Notes: generated by a model not told the origin, from the letters alone. Numbered from the stretch's first letter, positions 52,962-62,980 are shown. The stretch: DNA of 64,000 nucleotides from Alkaliphilus flagellatus (GCF_018919215.1 NZ_JAHLQK010000001.1:714430-778429); one strand, 5' to 3'. A program made the numbers and translations.

Positions 52962-54263
52962 ATGTTAATGGAATTAAGAAATTTAAAGGGAACTTGTGAT
53001 TTTATGCCAAGTGAGCAGAGAGCGAGAAATAAGATAATTAGAAAACTAACAGATGTATTTGAAAGCTATGGATATCAACCACTAGAAACTCCTATAATTA
53101 GCTATTATGATATACTCGCATCCAAGTATGCTGGAGGTGCTGAGATATTAAAGGAAGTATACAAATTTAAGGATCAAGGACAAAGGGATATTGGACTAAG
53201 ATATGATTTAACTGTTCCACTTGCCAGAGTAATTGGCATGAATCCTAATATAAGATTACCATTTAAAAGATATGAAATAGGTAAGGTATTTCGGGATGGG
53301 CCAGTTAAAACTGGACGCAACCGAGAGTTTGTTCAATGTGATGTAGATATAATAGGAGTAAAATCAATAACGGCAGAAGCAGAGTTAATGATTATGGCCA
53401 ATGATATCTATAAGATGTTAGAACTGGAAGTATATATTTATTTTAATAATAGAAAATTTCTCTCTGGAATTATAAAAGTCGTTGGTATACCTGAAGATCT
53501 AGAAAATAGTGTTATATTGAGCTTAGATAAGATTGAAAAGATAGGTGAGGAAGGTGTTAGGGCAGAATTAACTGAAAAATATGTAGAAAAACAATATATA
53601 GAAAAACTATTTTATTTTTTAAATATGGAAGGTGAAGAACTTCTAAAGAGCCTAAGATTTGATCCCCAAAATGAGCTTATTAGGCAAGGAATACAAGAAC
53701 TAGATGAGTTATGGGGCTATATTAAATCAGCAGGTATACAAGATATCTGTAAATTTTCTCCTTGGCTTTCAAGAGGTCTTGAAATTTATACAGGTACAGT
53801 ATTTGAGATATTTCTTAAGGATAGAAGCATAGCATCTAGTGTGGGAGCTGGGGGAAGGTATGACAAAATCATAGGTGCTTTTATAAATAATGGTATTGAA
53901 TATCCTGCAGTTGGAATAACCTTTGGATTAGATGTGATCTATAATGCTCTATTATATAAAGAAATTAGTATGGAAAAACCACCAGTACAAATATATATTG
54001 TTCCTATTGGAACACAGCTAGAAGCCATTAATCTAGTAACCTTACTAAGGAGACATGGAATTTCTGCTGATATGGAGATGGATAAAAGAAAGGTAGGAAA
54101 AAGCCTTGAATACGCAGGAAAGCAGCAGATTCCTTTTGTTATTGTACTGGGGGAAGATGAGATAAAAACAGGCAAGGTCAGAATTAGAGATATGAAACGT
54201 GGTAGTGAAACTGAGATATTAATGGATGAAATTATGAGTTATTTAAAAGAGAAAATAGAGTAA
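52962..54263 (+). CDS. hisS: histidyl-tRNA synthetase
   Basis: HisS charges tRNA-His. The 433-aa protein has the class II catalytic core: motif 1 region TPIISYYDIL, motif 2 YEIGKVFRDGPVKTGRNREFVQCD, the His-binding SRGLEIYTGTVFEI, motif 3 GGRYDKIIGAFI...PAVGITFGLDVI, and the C-terminal anticodon-binding domain (VQIYIVPIGTQLEA...). That last domain argues for HisS rather than the paralogue HisZ. ATG 52962 follows AAGGAGG; an upstream ATG at 52944 contains the RBS. Somewhat divergent motif 2 (KTGRN) suggests it might be a second HisS copy. Confidence 0.85.
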   Translation: MLMELRNLKGTCDFMPSEQRARNKIIRKLTDVFESYGYQPLETPIISYYDILASKYAGGAEILKEVYKFKDQGQRDIGLRYDLTVPLARVIGMNPNIRLPFKRYEIGKVFRDGPVKTGRNREFVQCDVDIIGVKSITAEAELMIMANDIYKMLELEVYIYFNNRKFLSGIIKVVGIPEDLENSVILSLDKIEKIGEEGVRAELTEKYVEKQYIEKLFYFLNMEGEELLKSLRFDPQNELIRQGIQELDELWGYIKSAGIQDICKFSPWLSRGLEIYTGTVFEIFLKDRSIASSVGAGGRYDKIIGAFINNGIEYPAVGITFGLDVIYNALLYKEISMEKPPVQIYIVPIGTQLEAINLVTLLRRHGISADMEMDKRKVGKSLEYAGKQQIPFVIVLGEDEIKTGKVRIRDMKRGSETEILMDEIMSYLKEKIE

Positions 54264-54321
54264 TAGATTTATAATAGAGGCGGATTATTTTGCAATAATA
54301 CATTTATTAAATGCTATGGCA

Positions 54322-54350
54322 TTTACAATAAGTGTAAAACAAGATATAAT
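54322..54350 (+). promoter_or_regulatory. promoter of the rRNA methyltransferase leader RNA
   Basis: TTTACA (54322-54327) and TATAAT (54345-54350) are 17 bp apart, about 40 bp before the leader ORF. Confidence 0.7.
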
Positions 54351-54389
54351 GAAAATCATAAATAAACAATTAGATGGGAGTGGTATTAT

Positions 54390-54452
54390 ATGAAAAATTT
54401 ATTTAATGTATTTAACAAATATAAGATATATACTGCTCCAATAGATATATAA
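54390..54452 (+). CDS. 20-codon leader peptide, MKNLFN/TAP type (copy 2)
   Basis: ATG 54390 follows GATGGGAGTGG and encodes MKNLFNVFNKYKIYTAPIDI. It is related to the leader at 31841: the same first six residues, an Asn/Lys-rich middle and Y-TAP-x-D. The codons TGCTCCA (54434-54440) are perfectly complementary to TGGAGCA (54511-54517) at the foot of the terminator, so ribosome stalling near the TAP codons would alter termination. No other function is known. Confidence 0.65.
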   Translation: MKNLFNVFNKYKIYTAPIDI

Positions 54453-54502
54453 GATTAACTAGTCTAATAAATAGTGTATTATTAGATTCTATTATAAAGT
54501 AT

Positions 54503-54555
54503 AAATACCTTGGAGCATTAAATCTATTGCGTTTATGTTTCAAGGTATTTTTATA
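54503..54555 (+). terminator. terminator between the two methyltransferase leader ORFs
   Basis: AAATACCTTG (54503-54512) pairs perfectly with CAAGGTATTT (54541-54550) and is followed by TTATATTT. No promoter is visible between it and the downstream gene, so that gene depends on read-through. Confidence 0.75.
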
Positions 54556-54597
54556 TTTAAATTTCTAATATTCCATTTAAAATAAGGAGGTAAGATG

Positions 54598-54642
54598 ATG
54601 AGTTGTAGAGGATGTATTTATTATATTAGATTAAGAGGATAG
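54598..54642 (+). CDS. leader peptide with RLR motif upstream of rRNA methyltransferase
   Basis: ATG 54598 (or the adjacent ATG 54595) follows ATAAGGAGGTAAG and encodes MSCRGCIYYIRLRG then TAG. Arg-Leu-Arg is the stalling motif of several macrolide/ketolide-responsive leader peptides such as ErmD-type leaders. The stop codon is in the 5' arm of a long hairpin. Confidence 0.7.
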   Translation: MSCRGCIYYIRLRG

Positions 54643-54718
54643 CGCACGGTTTGTGGCTATCTAATATTAAAGATTATAACTTTTAAGCTATAAGAAAGTA
54701 GCCATAATCCCGTGCTAT
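54639..54718 (+). promoter_or_regulatory. long hairpin after the RLR leader ORF
   Basis: ATAGC-GC-ACGG (54639-54649) pairs with CCGTGCTAT (54710-54718), and TGTGGCTA pairs with TAGCCATA inside it. It begins within the leader ORF and ends 20 bp before the RBS of the methyltransferase gene. It has only a weak T-tract (TTTACGTTT), so it may work on transcription or translation. Confidence 0.6.
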
Positions 54719-54754
54719 TTACGTTTAAATAGTAAATAAAAGGAGATTATGGAT

Positions 54755-55636
54755 ATGAAACAAAACGGAAAATTAGAAAAGGCAAAATTATTATTTGAGA
54801 AAAATATTGAAATATTTAGATGCCCTGTTTGTAAAGATAATATGAAAATAAACGATAAAAGCAGCTTAATTTGTAATAATAATCACTGCTTCGATATATC
54901 AAAAAAAGGTTATGTTAATTTGGCAAATAGAAGTAGTAACAAAATTTATGGTAAAGATCTATTTGAATCTAGAAATAAAATATATAATGCTAACTTTTAT
55001 GATAGATTGATTACAGAACTAGTAGATATAGTTGATGAATATACTTTATATAAAAATAAAAATTATATATTGGATACTGGCTGTGGAGAAGGACACTATT
55101 TAAATCAACTATCTAAAAATCAAAATCTTAGTAATAAATATGATTTTGTAGGAATTGATATATCTAAAGAGGGAATAAATATTGCTACAAGAGAAGGAAA
55201 TGATATAATTTGGTGCGTTTCAGATTTATCAAACTTACCATTTCAAACTTGTAAATTTGCTGTAATATTAAATATACTGTCTCCAGCAAATTATGAAGAG
55301 TTTATTAGGGTTTTAGATAATAAAGGTATAGTGATTAAGGTTATTCCTGAATCGGAATATCTAAAAGAAATAAGATATGGAATACAAAATAAAATGAAAA
55401 GTAATAATTATTCTAATAAAAATGTTATTGAAGTTTTTCACCAACATTTAGAGATAGTATCTGAAAAAAGACTTAATTATAAATGCAGTATAGATAAATC
55501 TAATTTGAAAGACCTAATAAAAATGACTCCATTAACATCAAGTTTGAGTAAAGAGCAAAAAGATGATTTAATAAAGCTAGACATATCTAGCATAACTATA
55601 GACCTAAGAATTCTAGTAGGTAGATGTAAAAAATAG
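54755..55636 (+). CDS. RlmA-family 23S rRNA (guanine-N1) methyltransferase
   Basis: A 293-aa methyltransferase of the RlmA(I/II) family. The N-terminal zinc finger CPVCKDNM...CNNNHCFDISKKGYVNLANRS is diagnostic; the SAM site is ILDTGCGEGHYLNQL. RlmA(I) methylates G745 as housekeeping, while RlmA(II)/TlrB methylates G748 and gives resistance to tylosin-type macrolides. The Gram-positive origin favours the G748 type, and the leader peptides upstream support an inducible resistance function. ATG 54755 is 9 bases after AAAAGGAG; ATG 54749 is too near. Confidence 0.85.
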   Translation: MKQNGKLEKAKLLFEKNIEIFRCPVCKDNMKINDKSSLICNNNHCFDISKKGYVNLANRSSNKIYGKDLFESRNKIYNANFYDRLITELVDIVDEYTLYKNKNYILDTGCGEGHYLNQLSKNQNLSNKYDFVGIDISKEGINIATREGNDIIWCVSDLSNLPFQTCKFAVILNILSPANYEEFIRVLDNKGIVIKVIPESEYLKEIRYGIQNKMKSNNYSNKNVIEVFHQHLEIVSEKRLNYKCSIDKSNLKDLIKMTPLTSSLSKEQKDDLIKLDISSITIDLRILVGRCKK

Positions 55637-55655
55637 TTAAGTTGGTTATAGTTTT

Positions 55656-55680
55656 AAGCCGCATTTTGTGCGGCTTTTTT
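55656..55680 (+). terminator. terminator after rRNA methyltransferase gene
   Basis: AAGCCGCA pairs with TGCGGCTT around TTTTG and is followed by TTTT. Confidence 0.95.
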
Positions 55681-55844
55681 GTATAGACATATATTTGCAT
55701 AGGTAATGCTTCAATCAATAGTAAAATGGATAATTTAACATAGCTATATTATCCTATAGAGTAAGATAATTCAACTCCGCAATACAGGAAATATTTTTAG
55801 ACCGTCTATATGTTAAATTTAAATTACGAATTGGGGGGAAGTGA

Positions 55845-56048
55845 ATGGATACAATAGATATTTTACAAAGAACCATAGACTATATTGAAGAAAATCTAAA
55901 ATCAGAGATTAGTGCTGATGAATTGGCAAAGCTTTCAGGATTTTCAACCTATCACTTTTATCATATATTTGGAACATATAATAGAAATATTCTTTTATGG
56001 ATATGGGAAAACAAAGACAAATGTTTTTCTGAATTACAAAATATATAA
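55845..56048 (+). pseudogene. truncated AraC-family regulator
   Basis: The 67-codon ORF begins with a good AraC helix-turn-helix: IDYIEENLKSEISADELAKL then SGFSTYHFYHIFG. In intact AraC proteins this first HTH is followed by a linker and a second HTH; here the sequence becomes unrelated after IFG (TYNRNILLWIWENK). ATG 55845 follows TTGGGGGGAAG. It is probably the stump of a regulator cut by a deletion, though a short DNA-binding peptide cannot be excluded. Confidence 0.65.
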
Positions 56049-56097
56049 GAAAATAGTAGACTCTATCGTTAACTTCTATGGCACAAATATTAATAAT

Positions 56098-56132
56098 GAA
56101 CCTTACTGTTAAAACAGTAGGGTTTTTATTTG
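56098..56132 (+). terminator. terminator after the truncated AraC gene
   Basis: AACCTTACTGTT pairs with AACAGTAGGGTT and is followed by TTTATTTG. The 190 bp after it, up to the DUF2785 gene, is AT-rich with no clear element. Confidence 0.8.
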
Positions 56133-56322
56133 TTTATCTATTATAATAATTCATAATAAGTAAATACAATAGTAACGTCAAGTTCATTATATGATGAAAA
56201 TTAAAAATATATCGAATTTTATATAAAGGATTTCTAGGGAAAATGTCTAATATATTTTTATAGAACTTATGGAAATTAGATTTATCAATTAATATAATGT
56301 ATTTTAAAAAGGAGCAAAAGAT

Positions 56323-57156
56323 ATGAATGAAAAACAGCTAAAAGAAGTATTAAGTACTATTAATAAGCATGAATTTAAATTCAGTTCAGAAGATGCTGAA
56401 GAAATAATAGATGCAATGTTAACTCATATTGGATCAATTGACTTTGAATTGAGAGATGAACTGATATACTCCACACTTTCAAAGTGGATTATTGATAAAC
56501 GAATTTCGAATGAAAAATTAAGAGAAATATTAGAAAGGTGTCTTGTAAACTTATCTTTTGGATTGAGAGAAACAGAATCAGACACAGTTTTTATGCGGTC
56601 ATTTTCAATATTAATATTAACATCAATTCTTTATTATGATAATGATATAAATTCATTTTTATTAGAAAAGGAAGTAATTAGAGTATATGAAAAAATAGTT
56701 GAATATGCTTTAAGTGAGAAGGATTTACGAGGATATGTAATTAATAAAGGTTGGGCACATTCCGTAGCACACCTGGCAGATTGTTTAGATGAATTAAGCA
56801 AAAATAAGTATTTAGGTAGTGAAGAATTATATCAGATATTAAATGTTATTTATACAAAGGTCAGTACAAATCATATCGCATATTCATTTGGCGAAGATGA
56901 AAGATTGGTGACTGCCGTAGTATCAGTAGTTGCACGAAATATTTTAGTTATGGAAAGGGTTAAAGAATGGTTGAATCATTTTTCTGATTTTGAGAACCCT
57001 TCAAATTGGCCGAAAGATTATTGGTTTATTGTAAATACAAAAACTTTTATCAGAAGTTTATATTTTAGAACATTAACGTACAAAGAATATCAATGGCTCA
57101 ATAAGTACACCCTAGAAGTTCTTACAGAGATTAATCAGAAGTTTCCAGAGTACTAA
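56323..57156 (+). CDS. DUF2785 domain protein
   Basis: A 277-aa all-helical cytosolic protein of the DUF2785 family. Its marker segment is LRGYVINKGWAHSVAHLADCLDEL, and the C-terminal FRTLTYKEYQWLNKYTLEVL is also typical. The helices are arranged like HEAT repeats. No biochemical role is established for the family. ATG 56323 follows AAAAAGGAGC. A GNAT remnant begins just after its stop codon. Confidence 0.8.
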   Translation: MNEKQLKEVLSTINKHEFKFSSEDAEEIIDAMLTHIGSIDFELRDELIYSTLSKWIIDKRISNEKLREILERCLVNLSFGLRETESDTVFMRSFSILILTSILYYDNDINSFLLEKEVIRVYEKIVEYALSEKDLRGYVINKGWAHSVAHLADCLDELSKNKYLGSEELYQILNVIYTKVSTNHIAYSFGEDERLVTAVVSVVARNILVMERVKEWLNHFSDFENPSNWPKDYWFIVNTKTFIRSLYFRTLTYKEYQWLNKYTLEVLTEINQKFPEY

Positions 57157-57158
57157 AA

Positions 57159-57377
57159 TGTAATGGAATCAATAATAGTTACATTATAAATTATGCTTTT
57201 AATAATTTTAAATTACATAGAGTTGAAATTAGGTGTGCTGAAAATAATTATAAAAGTAGAGCTATTCCAGAAAGACTTGGCTTCACTAAAGAAGGTTTAA
57301 TTAGGGGCTCTGAATGGATTTATGACCATTATGTAAGTCATATTGTTTATAGTATGTTAGCTATTGAATGGAAGTAG
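57159..57377 (+). pseudogene. remnant of a RimL-type GNAT acetyltransferase
   Basis: The last 72 codons of a RimJ/RimL-like acetyltransferase remain: INYAFNNFKLHRVEIRCAEN, then NYKSRAIPERLGFTKEG, EWIYDHYVSHIVYSMLAIEW and a stop. The N-terminal half with the start codon and acetyl-CoA loop is missing, apparently replaced by the end of the DUF2785 gene. Confidence 0.75.
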
Positions 57378-57410
57378 TAAACTAATAGTAAGAGAAAAAG
57401 AAGGGATATT

Positions 57411-58592
57411 ATGCATATAATTTTGATATGTATATTTATGGTACTTCCACTTTTAATAACAGTAGTAAATATAATTAGACTTATAAATGCTTTTTACTTT
57501 AAAATGGAATTTAGTCAAAGTTGGATAAAGAAGCTTAAAAATATTGATATATGGACTATAGTATGTGGTGTTATTTTTAATATTATATTATGGAGTTTTT
57601 TAGAGTTCAGAGACTATACAGAGCCAATACAATCTGGTGCTGATATTGTTGATATCCATTCTCCTATTCAAATAGCTCACTTTCCAACAGTATTAATATT
57701 TATAGTAATTGGGTACCTAGGATACTTTATTCTTAGAGAAAAGAGAACATCACTATCTCCATTGATGAGTGTCCTAAATATATCTTTTGTTTTAATAGGA
57801 AATCTGCTAGGGTTTTTAATATTAATACAATTATCTAAGTACCTGCTCGCATTGGACAACATATATGCATTATTCGATCCAATTATATATTTTACTTTAC
57901 TTCCAATTAACTTTACTCTATGTTCTATAGTTTTAATAAAAAGTCTAAAGCAGGAATATATAGATAAGGAATTTGAGAATAGAGTATATAATAATAAGAT
58001 TTTAGCGACTTTAAATAGGATATTATTAGATAGCAGAAACTGGACAGCTATTGCATTACTTTTTACTCTACCAATATTAGCAATAATAATAATGATCTTA
58101 ATTCTGTTTGGGCAGCAACCAGATAGTATAATAAAGGCATTTACAGAAACTAGTGACTGGACCTTATCACAAAAAATATCTCCACCGCCTATATCAGTAG
58201 ATGCACACTATTTATGTACAGTAGCTTTAAGAGGACATAGGGAAATAGTAAAACCTCTTAGGTATGGAATAAGGGGTGGGGAGAAGATAGTTGTAAATAG
58301 ACAACTTATGATAGCCAATGCCTTTGAACAAGTTATTGAAGAGAGAATACCTAGAATTCACAAGTATATTAGATATATGTATGATAAGTATGGATACCCG
58401 CTATCAAGAATTATTACTACAAAAAACAGAGCGGATATTATTTATATTTTAATGAAACCATTAGAATGGCTATTTATTGTATTTTTATATGCTATAGATC
58501 AAAATCCTGAGACAAGAATATCAAGTCAATATCTACCAATAAATCAACTAGATTTTAATAATAAAGCGCAACATAGTATTCATGAAGGATAA
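57411..58592 (+). CDS. DUF6688-like membrane protein
   Basis: A 393-aa protein with about six hydrophobic segments in its first 230 residues (e.g. IILICIFMVLPLLITVVNII and ALLFTLPILAIIIMILILFG), followed by a soluble C-terminal domain containing DAHYLCTVALRGHREIVKPLRYG and VNRQLMIANAFEQVIEERIP. This C-terminal block is the DUF6688 signature; histidine and cysteine residues there are conserved, and the role is unknown. ATG 57411 follows AAAGAAGGGA. A GNAT gene follows 18 bp later, perhaps in one operon. Confidence 0.7.
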   Translation: MHIILICIFMVLPLLITVVNIIRLINAFYFKMEFSQSWIKKLKNIDIWTIVCGVIFNIILWSFLEFRDYTEPIQSGADIVDIHSPIQIAHFPTVLIFIVIGYLGYFILREKRTSLSPLMSVLNISFVLIGNLLGFLILIQLSKYLLALDNIYALFDPIIYFTLLPINFTLCSIVLIKSLKQEYIDKEFENRVYNNKILATLNRILLDSRNWTAIALLFTLPILAIIIMILILFGQQPDSIIKAFTETSDWTLSQKISPPPISVDAHYLCTVALRGHREIVKPLRYGIRGGEKIVVNRQLMIANAFEQVIEERIPRIHKYIRYMYDKYGYPLSRIITTKNRADIIYILMKPLEWLFIVFLYAIDQNPETRISSQYLPINQLDFNNKAQHSIHEG

Positions 58593-58610
58593 CACAAAGG
58601 AAGGATTAAA

Positions 58611-59108
58611 ATGGAATATACTATAAAACAAATGAACTATATTGAAGCAGAGATGATTTCAAAATGGAGATATACAGAGCCATATTCTATTTACAATATG
58701 GATGATAGTAGAGAGAGTATTGAAGAACTACTTAATGGTTCATATTATTCGGTTCTAGACAGTCAAGACAATCTTATAGGATACTATTGTTTTGGAGAAT
58801 CTGCACAAGTTCCAGTTGGGAAACAATTTGGAGCTTATAAATCAGAAGAATATATTGATATAGGTTTAGGAATAAGACCAGATTTATGCGGTAAAGGAAT
58901 TGGTATTGAATTTTTAAGAAAAGGTATGGAATTTGGTCAAAATCAATTACATATAAAAAACTTTCGTCTAACGGTTGCAGATTTTAATCAGCGAGCAATT
59001 AAGGTGTATGAGAGGGTTGGGTTTAAAAAAGTAACATCATTTGAAAGAATATCAGAAAATGATAAAATTAAGTTTGGTGTAATGATTTATATGAATACAG
59101 ATATATAG
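58611..59108 (+). CDS. GNAT-family N-acetyltransferase
   Basis: A 165-aa GNAT with the acetyl-CoA loop in IGLGIRPDLCGKGIGIEFLRKG and the terminal FNQRAIKVYERVGFKKV. The N-terminal WRYTEPYSIYNMDD is typical of a Firmicute subgroup without known substrate. ATG 58611 follows AAAGGAAGG, 18 bp after the DUF6688 gene. Confidence 0.82.
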   Translation: MEYTIKQMNYIEAEMISKWRYTEPYSIYNMDDSRESIEELLNGSYYSVLDSQDNLIGYYCFGESAQVPVGKQFGAYKSEEYIDIGLGIRPDLCGKGIGIEFLRKGMEFGQNQLHIKNFRLTVADFNQRAIKVYERVGFKKVTSFERISENDKIKFGVMIYMNTDI

Positions 59109-59187
59109 TTTTTTTACTTTAGACTATATATATTTTAGGCAATTAATATAGAAAAATAGTTCTAATATTAATGAAAATTAAATAAAT

Positions 59188-59230
59188 ACAATAATAAAGC
59201 CCGTTTCCAATTAACGGGCTTTATTATTGT
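59188..59230 (+). terminator. 18-bp perfect terminator hairpin
   Basis: ACAATAATAAAGCCCGTT pairs perfectly with AACGGGCTTTATTATTGT. It terminates the accessory stretch. The following 230 bp before glpP is AT-rich; no operator could be recognised. Confidence 0.85.
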
Positions 59231-59464
59231 ATGCTTGATACTTTTTACCAACAAAATTATAATATAATTAATAAAATTGATAAAAAGTACCAGCGAACTT
59301 CACAATAAATCAATAAAATTAATAAAACATTTTAAATTATAATAATTAAATATATTTGAAATTTCTAACAAATCAGTGGTTGCTATGTGGAACTTACTAT
59401 TTGAAGCATCTGCTCGGGAAATTTGGCATGAAATTTGCTTGGATTATAGTAGGAGGAGAGAATA

Positions 59465-60058
59465 TTGGAAAAATTTAAAAAATTAGAGGATTTTAAAAGA
59501 GAATTTTACAATAAGATTCAAAATAATCCAATTGTTGCTGCAGTTAATGATATTGAAGAACTAGAGCTAGCCTTGGAATCGGACTGTGAAATTATCTTTT
59601 TACTAACAGGAAGCATATTTAATCTAAAAGATATTGTAACCAGGGTTAAGGAAAAGGAAAAAATGATATGTATTCACCTTGACTTATTAGAAGGCTTTTC
59701 TAAAGATTTAATTGCATTAAGATATATTAATGAATATATTCAACCTCATGGTATTATTACAACTAGAAGCAATTTGATTAAAAAAGCTAAAAATATGAAT
59801 ATGTTTTTAATTCAAAGGTTATTTATATTGGACTCCTTATCCTTAGAAACTGGTATTACATCTATTCAAACTGTGCAGCCGGATGCAATAGAAATTTTAC
59901 CAGGAATTATGCCTAAAATTATAAAAAGAATTAGTAAAGAAACTCAAATTCCTCTGATCGCTGGAGGACTAATCAATGATAAAGAAGATGTAATTGAGAG
60001 CTTAAAGGCAGGTGCAATAGGAGTATCATCTAGTAATAATAGCATTTGGAAATTATAA
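59465..60058 (+). CDS. glpP: glycerol-3-phosphate-responsive antiterminator GlpP
   Basis: GlpP binds the leader RNA of glycerol genes in the presence of glycerol-3-phosphate and prevents termination. The 197-aa TIM-barrel-like protein has the family blocks MICIHLDLLEGFSKDLIALRYI, HGIITTRSNLIKKAK, QRLFILDSLSLETGI, PDAIEILPGIMPKII and PLIAGGLINDKEDVIESLKAGA. The TTG start at 59465 follows TAGGAGGAGAG. It precedes glpF, glpK and a FAD dehydrogenase gene whose leader has a terminator suited for GlpP control. Confidence 0.92.
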   Translation: MEKFKKLEDFKREFYNKIQNNPIVAAVNDIEELELALESDCEIIFLLTGSIFNLKDIVTRVKEKEKMICIHLDLLEGFSKDLIALRYINEYIQPHGIITTRSNLIKKAKNMNMFLIQRLFILDSLSLETGITSIQTVQPDAIEILPGIMPKIIKRISKETQIPLIAGGLINDKEDVIESLKAGAIGVSSSNNSIWKL

Positions 60059-60142
60059 AAGGGTATCTACTTGGAATCTACAAAGAATAATTTTACATAT
60101 AGGTTAAGATTGATTTTAAATTCAATTGTATTCAAGAGCAAC

Positions 60143-60181
60143 AACGATTTTTCTGATTCTTTTCAGATTCAGAAAAGCGTT
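60143..60181 (+). promoter_or_regulatory. leader hairpin upstream of glpF
   Basis: AACG-A-TTTTTCTGA pairs with TCAGAAAA-G-CGTT around 12 bases, 87 bp before glpF. It lacks a T-tract. It might be a GlpP target or a 5'-UTR structure; the evidence is only positional. Confidence 0.4.
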
Positions 60182-60267
60182 AGCAATCTTAGGTGAGAGA
60201 GAGGTGAAAAAGAGTAGGGTTAGCTGTAAATCTAAGTAGGATCAAGAAAATGAGTGGGGGGATAAAA

Positions 60268-61107
60268 ATGAAAAATAATTTAAAGGGAGAACTAATATCA
60301 GAATTTATTGGAGCCTTTATTTTATTGTTTTTCGGTGCAGGATCTGTAGCAACTTTGGTACTAATGGGTTCTGAGTATAACAATTGGGACGTTGCTTTAA
60401 TATGGGGCTTTGGTGTAACGATGGCCATTTATGTTACTGGAGCAGTATCAGGTACCCATATTAATCCGGCAGTAACAATTGCACTTGCCGTATTCAGAGG
60501 ATTTTCATGGAAGAAGGTAATCCCGTATATTGGTGCACAGATCGCTGGGACTTTTACGGGGGCAGCTGTAACTTTTGCTTTATACCATAAATCATTTGCA
60601 GCATTTGAACAAGCCAATGGCATAATAAGAGGCAGTATAGACAGTGTTACAACAGCAGGGATATTTTCAACTTATCCACAGGCTTATTTGACCAACATAC
60701 ATGCACTTGTTGTTGAAATAATTATTACTGCAATATTGCTAATGGTAATATTTGCCTTGGGAGATGAAAGAAATACAAATGCTCCTAAAGGTAAATATGC
60801 ACCTTTTGCCGCTGTATTAATAGGTATTACCATTGCGATTATAGGTGGAAGCTTTGGATCATTAACAGGATTTGCTATGAATCCAGCAAGAGATTTTGGA
60901 CCAAAACTATTTACTTCTTTAGCAGGATGGGGAAGAATTGGTTTGCCTGCACCTAATGGGTATTTTTGGGTACCAATCATAGGCCCTATCATTGGTGGTC
61001 TTGTGGGAGGATATTTATATGAAAACACGATTAGCAAATACATATTAGGACATGAGGAAACAGAAGAGGTAGAAGAAAAAGAAGCTACTATCCATGTGGT
61101 TGAATAA
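60268..61107 (+). CDS. glpF: glycerol uptake facilitator (aquaglyceroporin)
   Basis: A 279-aa MIP-family channel that lets glycerol enter by facilitated diffusion. The two pore NPA motifs are THINPAVTIA and AMNPARDFG; the aspartate after the second NPA (NPARD) marks aquaglyceroporins rather than water channels. Six hydrophobic segments plus two half-helices are seen, and an acidic C-terminal tail. ATG 60268 follows GTGGGGGGAT; an upstream ATG at 60250 precedes that RBS. Confidence 0.93.
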   Translation: MKNNLKGELISEFIGAFILLFFGAGSVATLVLMGSEYNNWDVALIWGFGVTMAIYVTGAVSGTHINPAVTIALAVFRGFSWKKVIPYIGAQIAGTFTGAAVTFALYHKSFAAFEQANGIIRGSIDSVTTAGIFSTYPQAYLTNIHALVVEIIITAILLMVIFALGDERNTNAPKGKYAPFAAVLIGITIAIIGGSFGSLTGFAMNPARDFGPKLFTSLAGWGRIGLPAPNGYFWVPIIGPIIGGLVGGYLYENTISKYILGHEETEEVEEKEATIHVVE

Positions 61108-61168
61108 AAACCATATAAAATCAATAGGGTTATAGCTATAGGTAAAAAAGAGCAAGCTGTAATTTTAA

Positions 61169-62734
<1,566 letters not shown>

Positions 62735-62753
62735 AAAATCAATAAAAGTTGGA

Positions 62754-62782
62754 TTTACAAAATAATTGTATAGTGGTATAAT
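62754..62782 (+). promoter_or_regulatory. promoter of the glycerol-3-phosphate dehydrogenase-like gene
   Basis: TTTACA (62754-62759) and TATAAT (62777-62782) are 17 bp apart, giving a leader RNA of about 315 nt before the gene. Confidence 0.7.
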
Positions 62783-62855
62783 TATTGATAACATTTAAGT
62801 GAGATAGTCATATAATATATTAATTAAATAATAGATAAAGGCCGAGAATTGGAGA

Positions 62856-62913
62856 GCCATGCAAACTAACCTATCATCAATAGATAGGGTTAGATTTTGC
62901 ATGGCTTTTTTTA
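62856..62913 (+). terminator. leader terminator, probable GlpP-controlled
   Basis: AGCCATGCAAA pairs with TTTTGCATGGCT, and CTAACCTATC pairs with GATAGGGTTAG inside it; TTTTTTT follows. It lies between the promoter and the gene, so transcription of the gene needs antitermination, as in the GlpP-regulated glpD leader of Bacillus. Confidence 0.85.
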
Positions 62914-62980
62914 TTGCTTAGGAAAGTATAGTTTTTCCTATAGTGAGATAATTAAGAAAGCAGCAGGCTGGAAGTATTTT

